Shown here one piece after another: positions 36,252 through 44,782 of a DNA stretch of 64,000 bases. The DNA is from Frankia alni ACN14a (GTDB taxonomy: Bacteria; Actinomycetota; Actinomycetes; Frankiales; Frankiaceae), in contig NC_008278.1 of the NCBI RefSeq assembly GCF_000058485.1, forward strand, positions 4,768,962-4,832,961. Reading direction: 5' to 3'. The first letter of the stretch is position 1, and each line of letters begins with the position of its first letter. The notes beneath the pieces are model-generated. The model ran no database searches. It saw nothing but the letters and a program-made list of their open reading frames with translations, and was not told where the DNA came from. Position numbers and translations under genes: made by a program.

Positions 36252-38720
36252 TCACGGCGCGGCGCTGGTGTAGAGGCGCAGGCCGCTCGGCGACGGCTGC
36301 TCGGTCGGAGAGCTGCCGCAGGTGCGCTTGGTGCTCCCGCGCCCGCCGGAGGTCTGGCAGGTCTTGGTCGGCTTGGGCGTGGGTTTGGGCGTGGGTTTGG
36401 GCGTCGGTTTGGGCGTCGGCGCGCTCGACGATGGCTCCGCGGTCGGCGCCGGGGGCGTGGCGGTCGGCGGGCGGGTCGCGGGAGGAGCCGGCGGCGGCGT
36501 CGTGACGATGCCGCCACCGGGCGACGCCCCACCCGGGGATGGCGGCAGTGGACCGGCGGCGCCCGAGGTCGGGGCCGGCCCGCCAGCTCCGCCCGGAACC
36601 GGCGCGCCGGGAACATGCACGCCCGGGGCGGCCGGATTGCCCGCGACGCCCGTGCCCGGCGCCCCCGCCGAGCCGAGCCAGACGCCTGGGCCGCCGCCGG
36701 CTCCGCCCTGCCCTGGCGTGGGCAGGACGGCCCCCGGGGATGCGCCGGCGCTGACGCTCACCCGGGACGACGGTGCGGGGGCCGGGTCCGAGCCGTCGGA
36801 GGGGATCGCCGCGGCGGCGACCGCCGCGGTGGCGAGGCCGAGCAGCAGGGCGACGCCGCCGGCCAGGATGCGGGACCGTCGCCGGCGGGCCGCTTCGGCG
36901 CTCCCGTCGCCCGGCTCGCCGGATCGCTGCCCGGTCGACCCGGCCGCCCCCGTCCGATCGGACCGCCTCGACGATGCCGGGCCGCTCCCCCCAGGCAGGT
37001 CCGCACCCGCCGACAGGACTGTGTCTGCCGACGTAGGCGAACCTGCCGACGTGGGCGCACCCGCCGGCGGAGCAGCACCCACCGATCTGGACGGTGGTGG
37101 CCCCTCCGTTCCGGCCAGGCCCGCACCCCCCTGGGCCGGCGGCGCAACGGGCGCGTGCGCCGACACTCCGTGCTCCGCGGCGGCCGGCCGGGCCTTGATC
37201 TGCGTCAGCGCCAGGTCCGTCGCCGTCCCCGGATCGCCCGCGCTCCTCACGCCGGCCGCCGCTCCCAAGCCGGCCGCCGCTCCCAAGCCGGCCGCTGCCC
37301 CCGAACCGCCCGCCGTCCCCGGATCGCCCGACGTCCTCGAACCGGCCGCCGTCCCCCGATCGACCGTCGGCCTTGGCTCGACTGCCGTTCTCAGACCGGC
37401 CGCCGTCCTCGGACCGCCCGCCATCCCGGGATCGACCGTCGTTCCCGGCTTGACCGTCCTTCTCGGGTCGGCCGTCTTCCCCGGACGGGAGTCGCGTTGT
37501 GCCGGCAGACCATACGGGGCCACTGCGGCGGCATCCGGCGACACCGCCCCGCCGGGCAGGTACACGGGGGACGGTGTCGTCACCGGATCGTCGAACTCCT
37601 CGTCCGTCAGTCCGGACGGGCCCGTCCCCGGCGCCACCCCCTGACCGGGCAGGTACACCGGGACCGGCGTGGTCACCGGATCATCGAACTCCTCGCCACC
37701 CGGCTCGATCGGCGCCGCGCGGACGGCGGGCTCGCCCGGCGAGGGTGGCCCGGACGGGGTGAACCATCCCACCGGTCCGGGGGACCCCGCCGAGGCGGCG
37801 GCTCCCGCCCCGGATGCTCCAACCGGGGCACTCGGACGCCCCAGGGACACCGTCGGCATCGCCGCCGGAACCACCGAGGACGGCGGGGTGCGCAGCGGCG
37901 GCAGTGCGGGCAGTCCCGTCAGACCGGGCAGCAGCTCCTGCAGCCGATCCACGCCGGGCCGGTCGTTCGGGTCCTTGGCGAGCATCGCGGCGACGACGGC
38001 CCACAACTCGTCGGGGACGCCTGCGGGCCGGCCCGGGGCCGCGTCGGCGTGGGCCCGCAGGATGGACAGCATCTCCCGGCCGGCGAACGGTGCGACGCCG
38101 CAGAGCATCTCGTACAGCATGGTGCCGGCGGCGTAGACGTCGGCGGCCGGTCCGACCGCGCCGCCGTCGACGCTTTCGGGTGCCATGTACAGAGGGGTGC
38201 CGAGCATGCCGCCGGGAATGGTCAGCCTCGTCGCCGCGGACGCCATCAGGCCGGCGACGCCGAAGTCCGAGATCTTCGGCCGGAACCGTTCCCCGCCGCG
38301 ATCGAGCAGCACGTTCTCCGGTTTGAGATCGCGGTGGACGATGCCGAGCCGATGGGCCGTCCCGAGCCCGGCAAGGATGTCGACCACCAGAGCAACCGCC
38401 TCCGCGGGCGGCATCGTGCGGCGCCGATGCAGCTCCCGACGCAGATCCGAACCCTCGACGAGTTCCATCACGATGGCCAGGTCACCGCGTTCGGCCACCA
38501 GGTCGTGAATCGCCACCACGAAAGGCGACTGGACTCGGATGAGAATGGCCCGCTCGCGCATGAACCGGGCTACCACTCCCGGATCCGACGTGAAGTGGGG
38601 CAACAGCAGTTTGAAGGCGAGAACATTGCCCGCCTCGTCATGGCCGCGCCACACCTCGCCCATGCCACCCCGGCCGATGCGCTCTTCCAGGGTGTAGGAA
38701 CTTCCCAGCTTTCTAACCAC
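36252..38720 (-). CDS. Transmembrane Ser/Thr protein kinase, third of the cluster
   Basis: 822-residue membrane kinase, convergent with the other two. The kinase domain (about 9-270) has GRGGMG, Lys 38, HRDLKPENVLL with Asp 131, DFG near 152-154 and APE near 180. The juxtamembrane region repeats FDDPVTTPxPVYLPG twice, then a long Ala/Gly/Pro/Thr stretch of degenerate DRRT-type repeats follows, about 400-590. A helix, ILAGGVALLLGLATAAVAAAAI, lies near 640. The outer stalk is Pro-rich, with KPTPKPTPKPT, and ends in a short tail containing two Cys (about 800-810) that may form a disulfide. No PASTA repeats. The start ATG is well placed. Confidence 0.9.
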   Translation of the reverse strand: MVRKLGSSYTLEERIGRGGMGEVWRGHDEAGNVLAFKLLLPHFTSDPGVVARFMRERAILIRVQSPFVVAIHDLVAERGDLAIVMELVEGSDLRRELHRRRTMPPAEAVALVVDILAGLGTAHRLGIVHRDLKPENVLLDRGGERFRPKISDFGVAGLMASAATRLTIPGGMLGTPLYMAPESVDGGAVGPAADVYAAGTMLYEMLCGVAPFAGREMLSILRAHADAAPGRPAGVPDELWAVVAAMLAKDPNDRPGVDRLQELLPGLTGLPALPPLRTPPSSVVPAAMPTVSLGRPSAPVGASGAGAAASAGSPGPVGWFTPSGPPSPGEPAVRAAPIEPGGEEFDDPVTTPVPVYLPGQGVAPGTGPSGLTDEEFDDPVTTPSPVYLPGGAVSPDAAAVAPYGLPAQRDSRPGKTADPRRTVKPGTTVDPGMAGGPRTAAGLRTAVEPRPTVDRGTAAGSRTSGDPGTAGGSGAAAGLGAAAGLGAAAGVRSAGDPGTATDLALTQIKARPAAAEHGVSAHAPVAPPAQGGAGLAGTEGPPPSRSVGAAPPAGAPTSAGSPTSADTVLSAGADLPGGSGPASSRRSDRTGAAGSTGQRSGEPGDGSAEAARRRRSRILAGGVALLLGLATAAVAAAAIPSDGSDPAPAPSSRVSVSAGASPGAVLPTPGQGGAGGGPGVWLGSAGAPGTGVAGNPAAPGVHVPGAPVPGGAGGPAPTSGAAGPLPPSPGGASPGGGIVTTPPPAPPATRPPTATPPAPTAEPSSSAPTPKPTPKPTPKPTPKPTKTCQTSGGRGSTKRTCGSSPTEQPSPSGLRLYTSAAP

Positions 38721-39277
38721 TCCGCGCCATCACCACTTCACTGTGGGTTCCAGGTGGACCCGCCGATCCGCGCATTCCTCGGATCCCGGGACTGCCACGG
38801 CCGACGGACGGGCGACGAAACGCAGCGCGTCCATCATCACGTCGCGGCATTCATGCCGCGGTCCACTGCCCGACGGTGTTACCCCGCGTTCCGCGCACAC
38901 GTCGTCCTCTCCGCGTCGGCGTCGGCGGGCCGCCCTCATTCCCCGGAAAGGCGTGCCCGCGAGCCGAAGCTGGTACCCGCGGTTCCAAGGTGCGATGTCC
39001 CTGGTCAGGATGCAGGACGCCGGAGAGCACGAGGAACCTGGCAGATATGGCTATCATCACCGGGGGAAAACCAGGGACTCGGGTTTGCGACGGCGCGCGG
39101 CTCATCCGCCGGGGCACGACGGTCCGACCGGTTCGCGCGGTTCCCGGCGGGGCGCCGGGGCCACCCGACGGCGCAGCGGCGAGCTGACCGGCTCCGGCCC
39201 CGGTGCGCCGCGGCGCCGGGAGCGATGGCCGCCGGCGATCCACGGGGCCGGCGCGGGCAGGCGCCGGGGTCACGGCA
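38721..39277. other. Intergenic region, no supported gene
   Basis: 557 bp between the third kinase and a transporter remnant. Open frames on the minus strand reach from the remnant but lose all likeness to transporters, and read Arg/Pro-rich low-complexity sequence. No promoter was fixed. Confidence 0.4.
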
Positions 39278-39484
39278 GACCGTGTCCAGACCGACATTGA
39301 CGAGCGCGGTGTCCAGACAGGTGAGGACGGCGCCGAGCACGACGCCGCCGATCACCTGCCAGACCTCGGCGGGGATCCCGAGCAACCCGGCGGTCGCGAC
39401 CGCCGCGGGCTCCGCCCAGGCGACGGTGGCCGCTGCGCGGCGCGGCCGCGGCAGCCGAAAGGGCCCGATCGGAGGGCCCACCAT
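39278..39484 (-). pseudogene. N-terminal remnant of an MFS drug-efflux transporter
   Basis: The first about 69 codons of this minus frame end with WQVIGGVVLGAVLTCLDTALVNVGLDTV, the first membrane helix and the LDxTxVNVxLPxI signature of DHA2-type (EmrB-like) transporters. Beyond that the frame turns Arg/Pro-rich and the other 13 helices are absent. It is a truncated remnant. In normal relatives the signature has Pro in place of Asp in VGLDTV. Confidence 0.6.
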
Positions 39485-39539
39485 CGGGCTTGGCGCGCGC
39501 CCACCGGTGGCCCGTTCGGGCCCCGCGGGCAGGTCGGCA

Positions 39540-39630
39540 GCCAGCCGGTCCGCCGGTCGGTCGGCCCGTTCCGCCGGTCAGCCCGTTCGGCCGGTCAGCC
39601 CGGTCAGCCGGTCAGCCCGGTCAGCCGGCC
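39540..39630. repeat. Degenerate 10- to 13-bp repeats (ggtcagccsg)
   Basis: Nine to ten degenerate copies of ggtcagcccg/ggtcggcccg, running up to and into the last codons of the next minus-strand gene. The oxidoreductase stop codon lies within the last unit. Confidence 0.8.
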
Positions 39631-40526
39631 GAGCGCAACGAGGCGGCGACGTCGAGGGTTCGCGCCCGTTCCTGCGGGTCACCGACCGGGATCACGAGCA
39701 GCTCGGTCGCGCCGGCGTCGGCGTAGCGCCGCATGGCCCGCTCAACGACCTCCGCCGAGCCGGCCACCACCGTCTCGTGCACCCCTCCGAGGCCCTCGCG
39801 GTCGAGGATCGCCCGGTAGGAGGGGAGGTCCGAGGCGAAGCCGACCTGCGCTGCCACCGCGGTGCGGACCTGGTCCGGATCGGCGGTGACGCAGGCTATG
39901 ACGGAGCACACGACCCGCGGCGCGGGCCGGCCCGCGTCCGCGGCCGCCTTGGCGATCGTCGGCGCGATGTGATCACCGATGGTCCTCGGGCCGGTCCACA
40001 CCGTCACGGTCCCGTCGGCCAGCTCGCCGGCGACCCGGAGCATGACCGGTCCCAGCGCGGAGAGGAGCACCGACGGCGCGACGGCGACCGGCGCGTCGAC
40101 GCGACCGACCGCCGTCACGGTCTCCCCGTGGACGTCGACCGCCTCCCCGCGCAACAGGGGCCGCAGTGCGGTCAGGTACTCGCGGATGTGGCGGGCCGGC
40201 CGGTCGTACCGGTAGCCGAACTGCCCCTCGATGATCTGCTGGTGGCTCGGGCCGATTCCCAGGGTGAGTCCCGCGGGGGCGACCGCCTGGACGGTGAGCG
40301 CCTGCCCGGCCAGCGCGAGCGGATGGCGCGGATAGGTCGGCACCACCGCGGTGCCCAGCTCGATGCCGGGCACCGCCGCGCCGGCCAGCGCCGCCAGGGT
40401 GAGCGCGTCCCAGGACACGAGCTGGCCGAGAAACGCGCTGTCCAGGCCGGCCCGTGCTGCCGTACGGACCTGGTCGAGGACCGCCGCGGGACTCGGACCG
40501 CCATTGACGTACATTCCGATCTTCAT
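39621..40526 (-). CDS. LLM-class (F420-dependent type) oxidoreductase, copy 1
   Basis: 301-residue luciferase-like TIM-barrel oxidoreductase. MKIGMYVNGG at the start, IELGTAVVPTYPRHPLALAGQALTVQ and LTLGIGPSHQQIIEGQFGYRYDRPARHIREYL are the conserved blocks of F420-dependent LLM enzymes. The cofactor, F420 or FMN, is inferred from the family. The substrate is unknown. The ATG at 40526 has GGAG upstream. It is a close tandem paralogue of the next gene, about 75-80 percent identical by eye, and a shared segment CTGAACCGGA lies upstream of both. Confidence 0.9.
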   Translation of the reverse strand: MKIGMYVNGGPSPAAVLDQVRTAARAGLDSAFLGQLVSWDALTLAALAGAAVPGIELGTAVVPTYPRHPLALAGQALTVQAVAPAGLTLGIGPSHQQIIEGQFGYRYDRPARHIREYLTALRPLLRGEAVDVHGETVTAVGRVDAPVAVAPSVLLSALGPVMLRVAGELADGTVTVWTGPRTIGDHIAPTIAKAAADAGRPAPRVVCSVIACVTADPDQVRTAVAAQVGFASDLPSYRAILDREGLGGVHETVVAGSAEVVERAMRRYADAGATELLVIPVGDPQERARTLDVAASLRSAG

Positions 40527-40654
40527 GATCTCCAACCTGAACCGGATCTTCATCTTCCGCGCCCCGCGCCACCCTAGGCCGAAAGTGCGATGGGGGCGGG
40601 CAGGCGCCCCGCCGGCCTGGCCCGGTTGGGCGAGAAGACCACAGGTCCAGTCAT

Positions 40655-40790
40655 CGGGATCGGCTCCGGGATCGGGCCGAGATCGGGATCGGGATCGAGA
40701 GCGGGACCGAGAGCGGGATCGAGAGCGAGAGCGGGATCGAGAGCGGGATCGAGAGCGAGAGCGGGATCGAGAGCGGGGCCGGCCTCGGGA
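40655..40790. repeat. GA/CG-rich repeat (gggatcgagagc) between the paralogues
   Basis: Interlocked direct repeats of gagcgggatcgagagc and gggatcggg, with period mostly 12-18 bp. It lies between the two tandem paralogues, downstream of the second gene's stop. Confidence 0.9.
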
Positions 40791-40808
40791 CCGGGGCGCG
40801 GGGCGGGC

Positions 40809-41714
40809 TCAGGCGGCCGAGCGCAGGGCCGTGAGGAGGTCGAGGGTGCGTGCCTGCTCCCCCGCGTCGCCGATCGGGCCGACGACCAGTTCGGTGGCGC
40901 CGGCGTCGGCGTAGCGGCGCACGGCCCGCTCGACGACCTCCGCCGAGCCGGCGACGACCGTCTCGTGCACCCCGGAGAGGCCCTGCCGATCCAGGATGGC
41001 CCGATAGGCGGGGAGCCCGGAGGCGAAGCCGAGCTGTGCCGCCACCCCGGCACGGACCTGGTCCGGATCGGTGGTGACGCTCACCATCACGGTGGAGACG
41101 ATCCGTGGCGCCGGCCGGCCGGCGGCCGCCGCGGCCCGGGTGATCGTCGGCACGATGTGATCGCCGACGGTGCGTGCTCCCGTCCACACCGTCACCGTGC
41201 CGTCGGTCAACTCGCCGGCTACCCGCAGCATCACCGGACCGAGGGCGGACAGGAGCACGGACGGTGCGGTGGCCACCGGGGCGTCGAGCCGACCCACCGC
41301 GGTGACGGTCTCCCCGCGGACGTCGGCCGCCTCGCCGTGCAGCAGCGGGCGCAGCGCGGCCAGGTACTCGCGGATGTGGCGGGCCGGGCGGTCGTAGTGG
41401 TAGCCGAACTGGTCCTCGACGACCTGCGGATGGCTCGGCCCGATGCCCAGCGTGAAGCCCGAGGCCGCGACGGCCTGGACCGTGAGCGCCTGCCCGGCCA
41501 GGGCCAGCGGGTGTCGGGGGTGGGTCTGGACGACCGCGGTCCCCAGCTCGATCCCGGGCACCGCCGCCGCGGCGAGCGCGGCGACGGTGAGGGCGTCCCA
41601 CGACAGCGGCTGGCTGATGAACGCACTGTCGAGGCCCGCCCGGGCCGCGCTCCGGACCTGATCGACCAGGGCCTGCGGACCCGGACCGCCGCCGACGTAC
41701 AACCCGATCTTCAT
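40809..41714 (-). CDS. LLM-class (F420-dependent type) oxidoreductase, copy 2
   Basis: 301-residue paralogue of the preceding entry, the same length. It begins MKIGLYVGGGPGPQALVDQV and keeps IELGTAVVQTHPRHPLALAGQALTVQ and LGIGPSHPQVVEDQFGYHYDRPARHIREYL. The ATG at 41714 follows GGAG. A 10-bp perfect inverted repeat lies 12 bp upstream of the start, and a TetR gene diverges from it, so this gene is probably repressed by that protein. The tandem pair looks like a recent duplication that included part of the promoter. Confidence 0.9.
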   Translation of the reverse strand: MKIGLYVGGGPGPQALVDQVRSAARAGLDSAFISQPLSWDALTVAALAAAAVPGIELGTAVVQTHPRHPLALAGQALTVQAVAASGFTLGIGPSHPQVVEDQFGYHYDRPARHIREYLAALRPLLHGEAADVRGETVTAVGRLDAPVATAPSVLLSALGPVMLRVAGELTDGTVTVWTGARTVGDHIVPTITRAAAAAGRPAPRIVSTVMVSVTTDPDQVRAGVAAQLGFASGLPAYRAILDRQGLSGVHETVVAGSAEVVERAVRRYADAGATELVVGPIGDAGEQARTLDLLTALRSAA

Positions 41715-41726
41715 GATCGCTCCAAC

Positions 41727-41749
41727 CTGAACCGGACCTTCCGGTTCAG
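41727..41749. promoter_or_regulatory. Perfect inverted repeat, candidate TetR operator
   Basis: CTGAACCGGA (41727-41736), spacer cct, TCCGGTTCAG (41740-41749). It is located between the divergent oxidoreductase and TetR genes. A weaker copy of the halves (ctgaa then tccggttga) lies at about 41771-41795, and one left half-site is at 40537-40546 ahead of copy 1. Confidence 0.75.
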
Positions 41750-41919
41750 CTCCGCACGCTACATTAAGCTGAATGCGATACTCCGGTTGACCGAAGGCCG
41801 GCTTCGTCCGGCTCGCCCGCAGTCGGCGGGTGGACGTGTGGAAGCCCAGGCCGGGGCCGGGGGGCGCGGCCCGGTGGTGGCCTGGACGGGTGGGGCACAG
41901 GAGGCGGAGGGAGCGGGCC

Positions 41920-42447
41920 GTGCGAGCCGACGCGCAGCGCAACCGCGAGCTCATCGCGACCACCGCCCTCGATCTGCTGGCCCGTCGCGGCCCGAGCGTG
42001 TCGATGGAGGAGATCGCCCGGGCCGCGGGCCTCGGCGTCGGCACCCTCTACCGGCACTTTCCCGACCGTCAGTCGCTGCTGGATTCGGTCGCGGCCACGA
42101 CGCTGCGCACGCTGCTCGCCGCGGGCCGGGCCGAGCAGTCCTCCACCAGGCCCCGCTGGCAGGTCCTGGTCCGGATCGTGGCGAGGTGCACCGGCCTGCC
42201 CCTCGCCCTGATCTCGTCACTGCCCGACGCCACCCGGGTCGACCCGACCGTCGCCGAGCTGGTGGCGGAGCTCGACGCGCTGTTCCAGGGCCTGGTCGAG
42301 GACGCCCAGCGCGAGGGATCGCTGCGGGCCGACCTCACCGGCGCGCAGGTGGTCGGCCTGCTCAACGTGGCGGTCTGCCGCCCCGGCGCGCGCGCCGACG
42401 ACCCGCTGACGACGGTCCTGCTCGACGGCCTGCGGGCCCGCCCCTGA
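41920..42447 (+). CDS. TetR family transcription regulator
   Basis: 175-residue TetR repressor. The DNA-binding region (about 8-52) has ATTALDLLARRGPSVSMEEIARAAGLGVGTLYRHFPDRQSLLDSV. The ligand-binding domain is short, about 120 residues. The GTG at 41920 has GGAGG-rich sequence upstream; a longer ATG start at 41830 would add 30 basic residues before the helix-turn-helix and is less likely. It diverges from the oxidoreductase pair and is the probable ligand of the inverted repeat at 41727-41749. Confidence 0.9.
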   Translation: MRADAQRNRELIATTALDLLARRGPSVSMEEIARAAGLGVGTLYRHFPDRQSLLDSVAATTLRTLLAAGRAEQSSTRPRWQVLVRIVARCTGLPLALISSLPDATRVDPTVAELVAELDALFQGLVEDAQREGSLRADLTGAQVVGLLNVAVCRPGARADDPLTTVLLDGLRARP

Positions 42448-42475
42448 CCCACGCGCCCGCCCGGCCTGGGCGGAT

Positions 42476-43216
42476 CTAGGCGGAGCGCCGCTCGGGCCGT
42501 CCACGCCAGCGTTCGGCGTGGACGGCGTCGGCCAAGGGACGCCGCCGCGCCCAGCCGTGACGCTCCAGGTCGGGGGTGGCTTCGAGATGGGTCACGGGAC
42601 CGACGCACAGCCACGCGACCGGCCGGATCCCGACGGGGATGCCGAGCAGCTCCCGGACGAACGGCTCCCGGTAGAACGACACCCAGCCGACCCCGAGGCC
42701 CTCGGCGGTCGCGGCGAGCCACAGGTTCTCGATGGCCAGGCACACCGAGTACAGGCCCGCGTCGGCGATGGCGTGCCGCCCGAGGACCGCCGGTTCCCCG
42801 CGGCCCGCGTCGTAGGTGACGACCAGCGACATCGACGCGGCCAGGATGCCGTCGATCCGGATCCCGGCGAAACGCTCGGCCCGGTCTCCGGCCAGGGTCG
42901 CGGCGAACACCGCCCGTTCGTGCTGGACGTGCGCGTGGAAGGCCCGCCGCGTCCCGTCGTCGGTGACGCGGATGAAGTCCCAGGGCTGGCTGAGCCCGAC
43001 ACTCGGCGCTGCATGGGCGGCGGCGAGGACGCGCCCGAGGGCGTCGGCGGGGATCGGCGCCCCGGTGAACTGGCCGCGCACGTCGCGCCGCCGGTGGATC
43101 GCGTCGTACAGGGCGTCGGCACCCGAGCCGGTCGCGAGGCCTGATCGGGCCATCGGGTCGGGCGAGGTCGTGGAGTCCGGCCGGGGGGCGGTTCCGGTGT
43201 CACGTTGGTGTGGCAA
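42476..43216 (-). CDS. bluB: 5,6-Dimethylbenzimidazole synthase
   Basis: 246-residue nitroreductase-fold enzyme that splits reduced flavin to make 5,6-dimethylbenzimidazole, the lower ligand of cobalamin. YDAIHRRRDVRGQFTGAPIPADALGRVL, AAPSVGLSQPWDFIRV, YSVCLAIENLWLAATAEGLGVGWVSFYREP and GIRPVAWLCVGPV are typical of BluB. The start is TTG 43216 after GGGAG. A cobalamin riboswitch lies directly upstream on the same strand, which both supports the assignment and gives the control: expression falls when cobalamin is plentiful. No other cobalamin gene is in the window. Confidence 0.92.
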   Translation of the reverse strand: MPHQRDTGTAPRPDSTTSPDPMARSGLATGSGADALYDAIHRRRDVRGQFTGAPIPADALGRVLAAAHAAPSVGLSQPWDFIRVTDDGTRRAFHAHVQHERAVFAATLAGDRAERFAGIRIDGILAASMSLVVTYDAGRGEPAVLGRHAIADAGLYSVCLAIENLWLAATAEGLGVGWVSFYREPFVRELLGIPVGIRPVAWLCVGPVTHLEATPDLERHGWARRRPLADAVHAERWRGRPERRSA

Positions 43217-43234
43217 GGCAGGCTCCCGCTGTCG

Positions 43235-43252
43235 GCCGCCCGGGTGGGCGGC
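43235..43252 (-). promoter_or_regulatory. Hairpin between riboswitch and bluB
   Basis: gccgcc and ggcggc pair across the segment just before the ribosome-binding site of bluB. It may be part of the expression platform of the riboswitch. Confidence 0.5.
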
Positions 43253-43255
43253 GTG

Positions 43256-43440
43256 GCGGCGGGGCCGGTCTTCGGACTCCCGGATCGACGCCGGACCGTC
43301 CGCCTTCCCAGGCCGGTGGCCCAGTGGCTGCGTGGCACGCGTGGACGGCGACTTCCCGGTTACCGCGGCGGGCCCGTGCCGGACTCACACCGGCTTCCCG
43401 ATTCTCCCCGGTCGCCCGGGGCACCCCGCAATTGTTGCCA
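43256..43440 (-). promoter_or_regulatory. Cobalamin riboswitch
   Basis: Read on the minus strand from about 43440, this has the hallmarks of the AdoCbl riboswitch: gggaagccggtgtgagtccg, then cacgggcccgc with a ggtaac bulge, then the core gccactg (B12 box), then gggaag, and the closing gagtccgaagacc at the end. The order and spacing match the family. It lies 40 nt before the bluB start. Boundaries are approximate. Confidence 0.9.
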
Positions 43441-43523
43441 TCGCGGACGCTACCAGCCCCGCGCGGACAACCCCCACCGTCGGCGAGCGTGGACGCCCAC
43501 CGGGGCCGGCCCCGTGCTCCTGC

Positions 43524-43652
43524 TCAGTTCAGCACGGCGAGGGCGGCGAGGGAGAAGCTCAGCTCGGTACGGTGGGCGGCCAAGATCCCCGTCTCGACGA
43601 TGCGACGAACAAGATCGTTACTGATGGACGATCGGTGCTGGCGGTCCGACAT
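43524..43652 (-). CDS. 42-residue peptide coupled to the MFS gene
   Basis: A 42-codon frame, ATG to TGA, encoding MSDRQHRSSISNDLV, RRIVETGILAAHRTEL and a hydrophobic C-terminus SFSLAALAVLN. An AGGAG site lies 8 nt before the ATG. The ATG is 1 nt after the stop of the MFS gene, so it is translated with it. The N-terminal half is hydrophilic with several charged residues and the C-terminal third is short and hydrophobic, a layout seen in peptide precursors and in small membrane peptides. There are no Cys. I do not recognise a family. Confidence 0.6.
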   Translation of the reverse strand: MSDRQHRSSISNDLVRRIVETGILAAHRTELSFSLAALAVLN

Positions 43653-43653
43653 G

Positions 43654-44781
43654 TCAGCTCCTGGTCTGGGTGGGTGATGCGGACGTGGTCCGGTCCGACG
43701 TGGTCCGGTCCGGCATGGTCCGGTCCGGCATGGTCGGGGCGACCGCGGCGGGCGGGGGTGCAGCGGGAGTGTCGGCACCCTGTCGCCACCGAGCCGGAAC
43801 TGCTGCCGCCGCGAGCAGCGGGACGGCGATGATCGCGGCGAAGGCCGCCGGGTAGCCATGCGCGTCGATGAGGACCGCGAGGACGGGTGGGGTGGCCGCA
43901 CCGACGGCGTTCTGCCCGGTGTTCTGGATGCCGAGCGCGCGGCCCGCCCAGTGCGGCCCGGCGTTCTCGGCGACGGCCGTGAAGGCCAGGCCGTTGGTGC
44001 TCACCGAGAGCACCGCCGCCAGCAGCAGCGCGCCGATCGCCAGCGGTGTGCTCGTGGCGGTGCCCAGCACCAGCACGGCCAGGATGACCGCGGTGGCGCA
44101 GGCCAGGATGCGCATGGGGATCAGGCGGCTGCCCACCCGATCGGACCAGATCCCGCCGGCCAGGCGGGCTGCGGCGCCGCCGACCTGGGCGATCGCCAGC
44201 AACCGGCCGGCGCCCGCGGCGGACCAGCCGTGGGTGTCGACGAGGTAGACGACGGCAAAGGTCGCGACGGTGAACTGGGGGACAACAAGCAGGGCACTGG
44301 CGAGGTGGATCCGCCATAGCAACGGGGTCCGGTACGGGGAGGCCACCGGCGCGTCCGGCCGCCGCGCTGGGCGCGCCGGATCGCGCGTCGCCACCACGGC
44401 CACGATCGCAGCGAGCACGCACAGCCCGGCGAGGAACGCCAGCGCTACCCCGCGCCCGCTGCCGGCCAGCGGCGGCAGGGCGACGGCCGCCACCGCGACG
44501 CCAAGCGGCTGGGCCGTCTGGCGGGCGCCCATCGCGAGTCCCCGCTCGTGCACGGCGAACCAGCCGAGGATCAGCCGCCCGCTGGAGGCGTGCACGGAGC
44601 CACCGGCGGCACCGGCGAGGACCAGACTCGCGCCGAGCGCGAGCGGGTCGGACACCGTCGACGCGACGCCGAGCACCAAGCCGGCGAGGCCCAGGCCCAA
44701 CGCCAGCACCAGCCGCTCCCCCCACCGGTCGGCGGCGGCTGGCTTCTTCGCCGGGTCGCGGTCGCGTACACGTCGCGTCAC
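43654..44781 (-). CDS. MFS transporter lacking the first two membrane helices
   Basis: About 375-residue membrane protein of the major facilitator superfamily. The loop 2-3 motif DRWGERLVLALGLGL is at about residue 20 instead of 70, and ten hydrophobic segments follow, including the second motif IWSDRVGSR. Helices 1 and 2 are absent. The frame continues upstream to 44967 only as antisense-like overlap with the LysR gene. The candidate start is GTG 44781, in TGATGTG just after the LysR stop. The C-terminal tail repeats TMPDRT. It may be non-functional, or represent a 5' deletion. Similar to nitrate/oxalate or sugar-type MFS proteins, with no substrate clue. Confidence 0.7.
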   Translation of the reverse strand: MTRRVRDRDPAKKPAAADRWGERLVLALGLGLAGLVLGVASTVSDPLALGASLVLAGAAGGSVHASSGRLILGWFAVHERGLAMGARQTAQPLGVAVAAVALPPLAGSGRGVALAFLAGLCVLAAIVAVVATRDPARPARRPDAPVASPYRTPLLWRIHLASALLVVPQFTVATFAVVYLVDTHGWSAAGAGRLLAIAQVGGAAARLAGGIWSDRVGSRLIPMRILACATAVILAVLVLGTATSTPLAIGALLLAAVLSVSTNGLAFTAVAENAGPHWAGRALGIQNTGQNAVGAATPPVLAVLIDAHGYPAAFAAIIAVPLLAAAAVPARWRQGADTPAAPPPAAVAPTMPDRTMPDRTTSDRTTSASPTQTRS

Positions 44782-44782
44782 A

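Noticed and set aside
36322-37644. Plus-strand Pro/Ala-rich frame of 440 codons
   Set aside because: Antisense to the extracellular part of the third kinase. No start site or domain.
36615-40577. A 1320-codon open frame on the plus strand
   Set aside because: It is antisense to the third kinase and the LLM gene, with Arg-rich low-complexity sequence and no domain.
40655-40790. Repeats considered as a CRISPR array
   Set aside because: Units are 12-18 bp, contiguous and without unique spacers; no cas genes are in the window.
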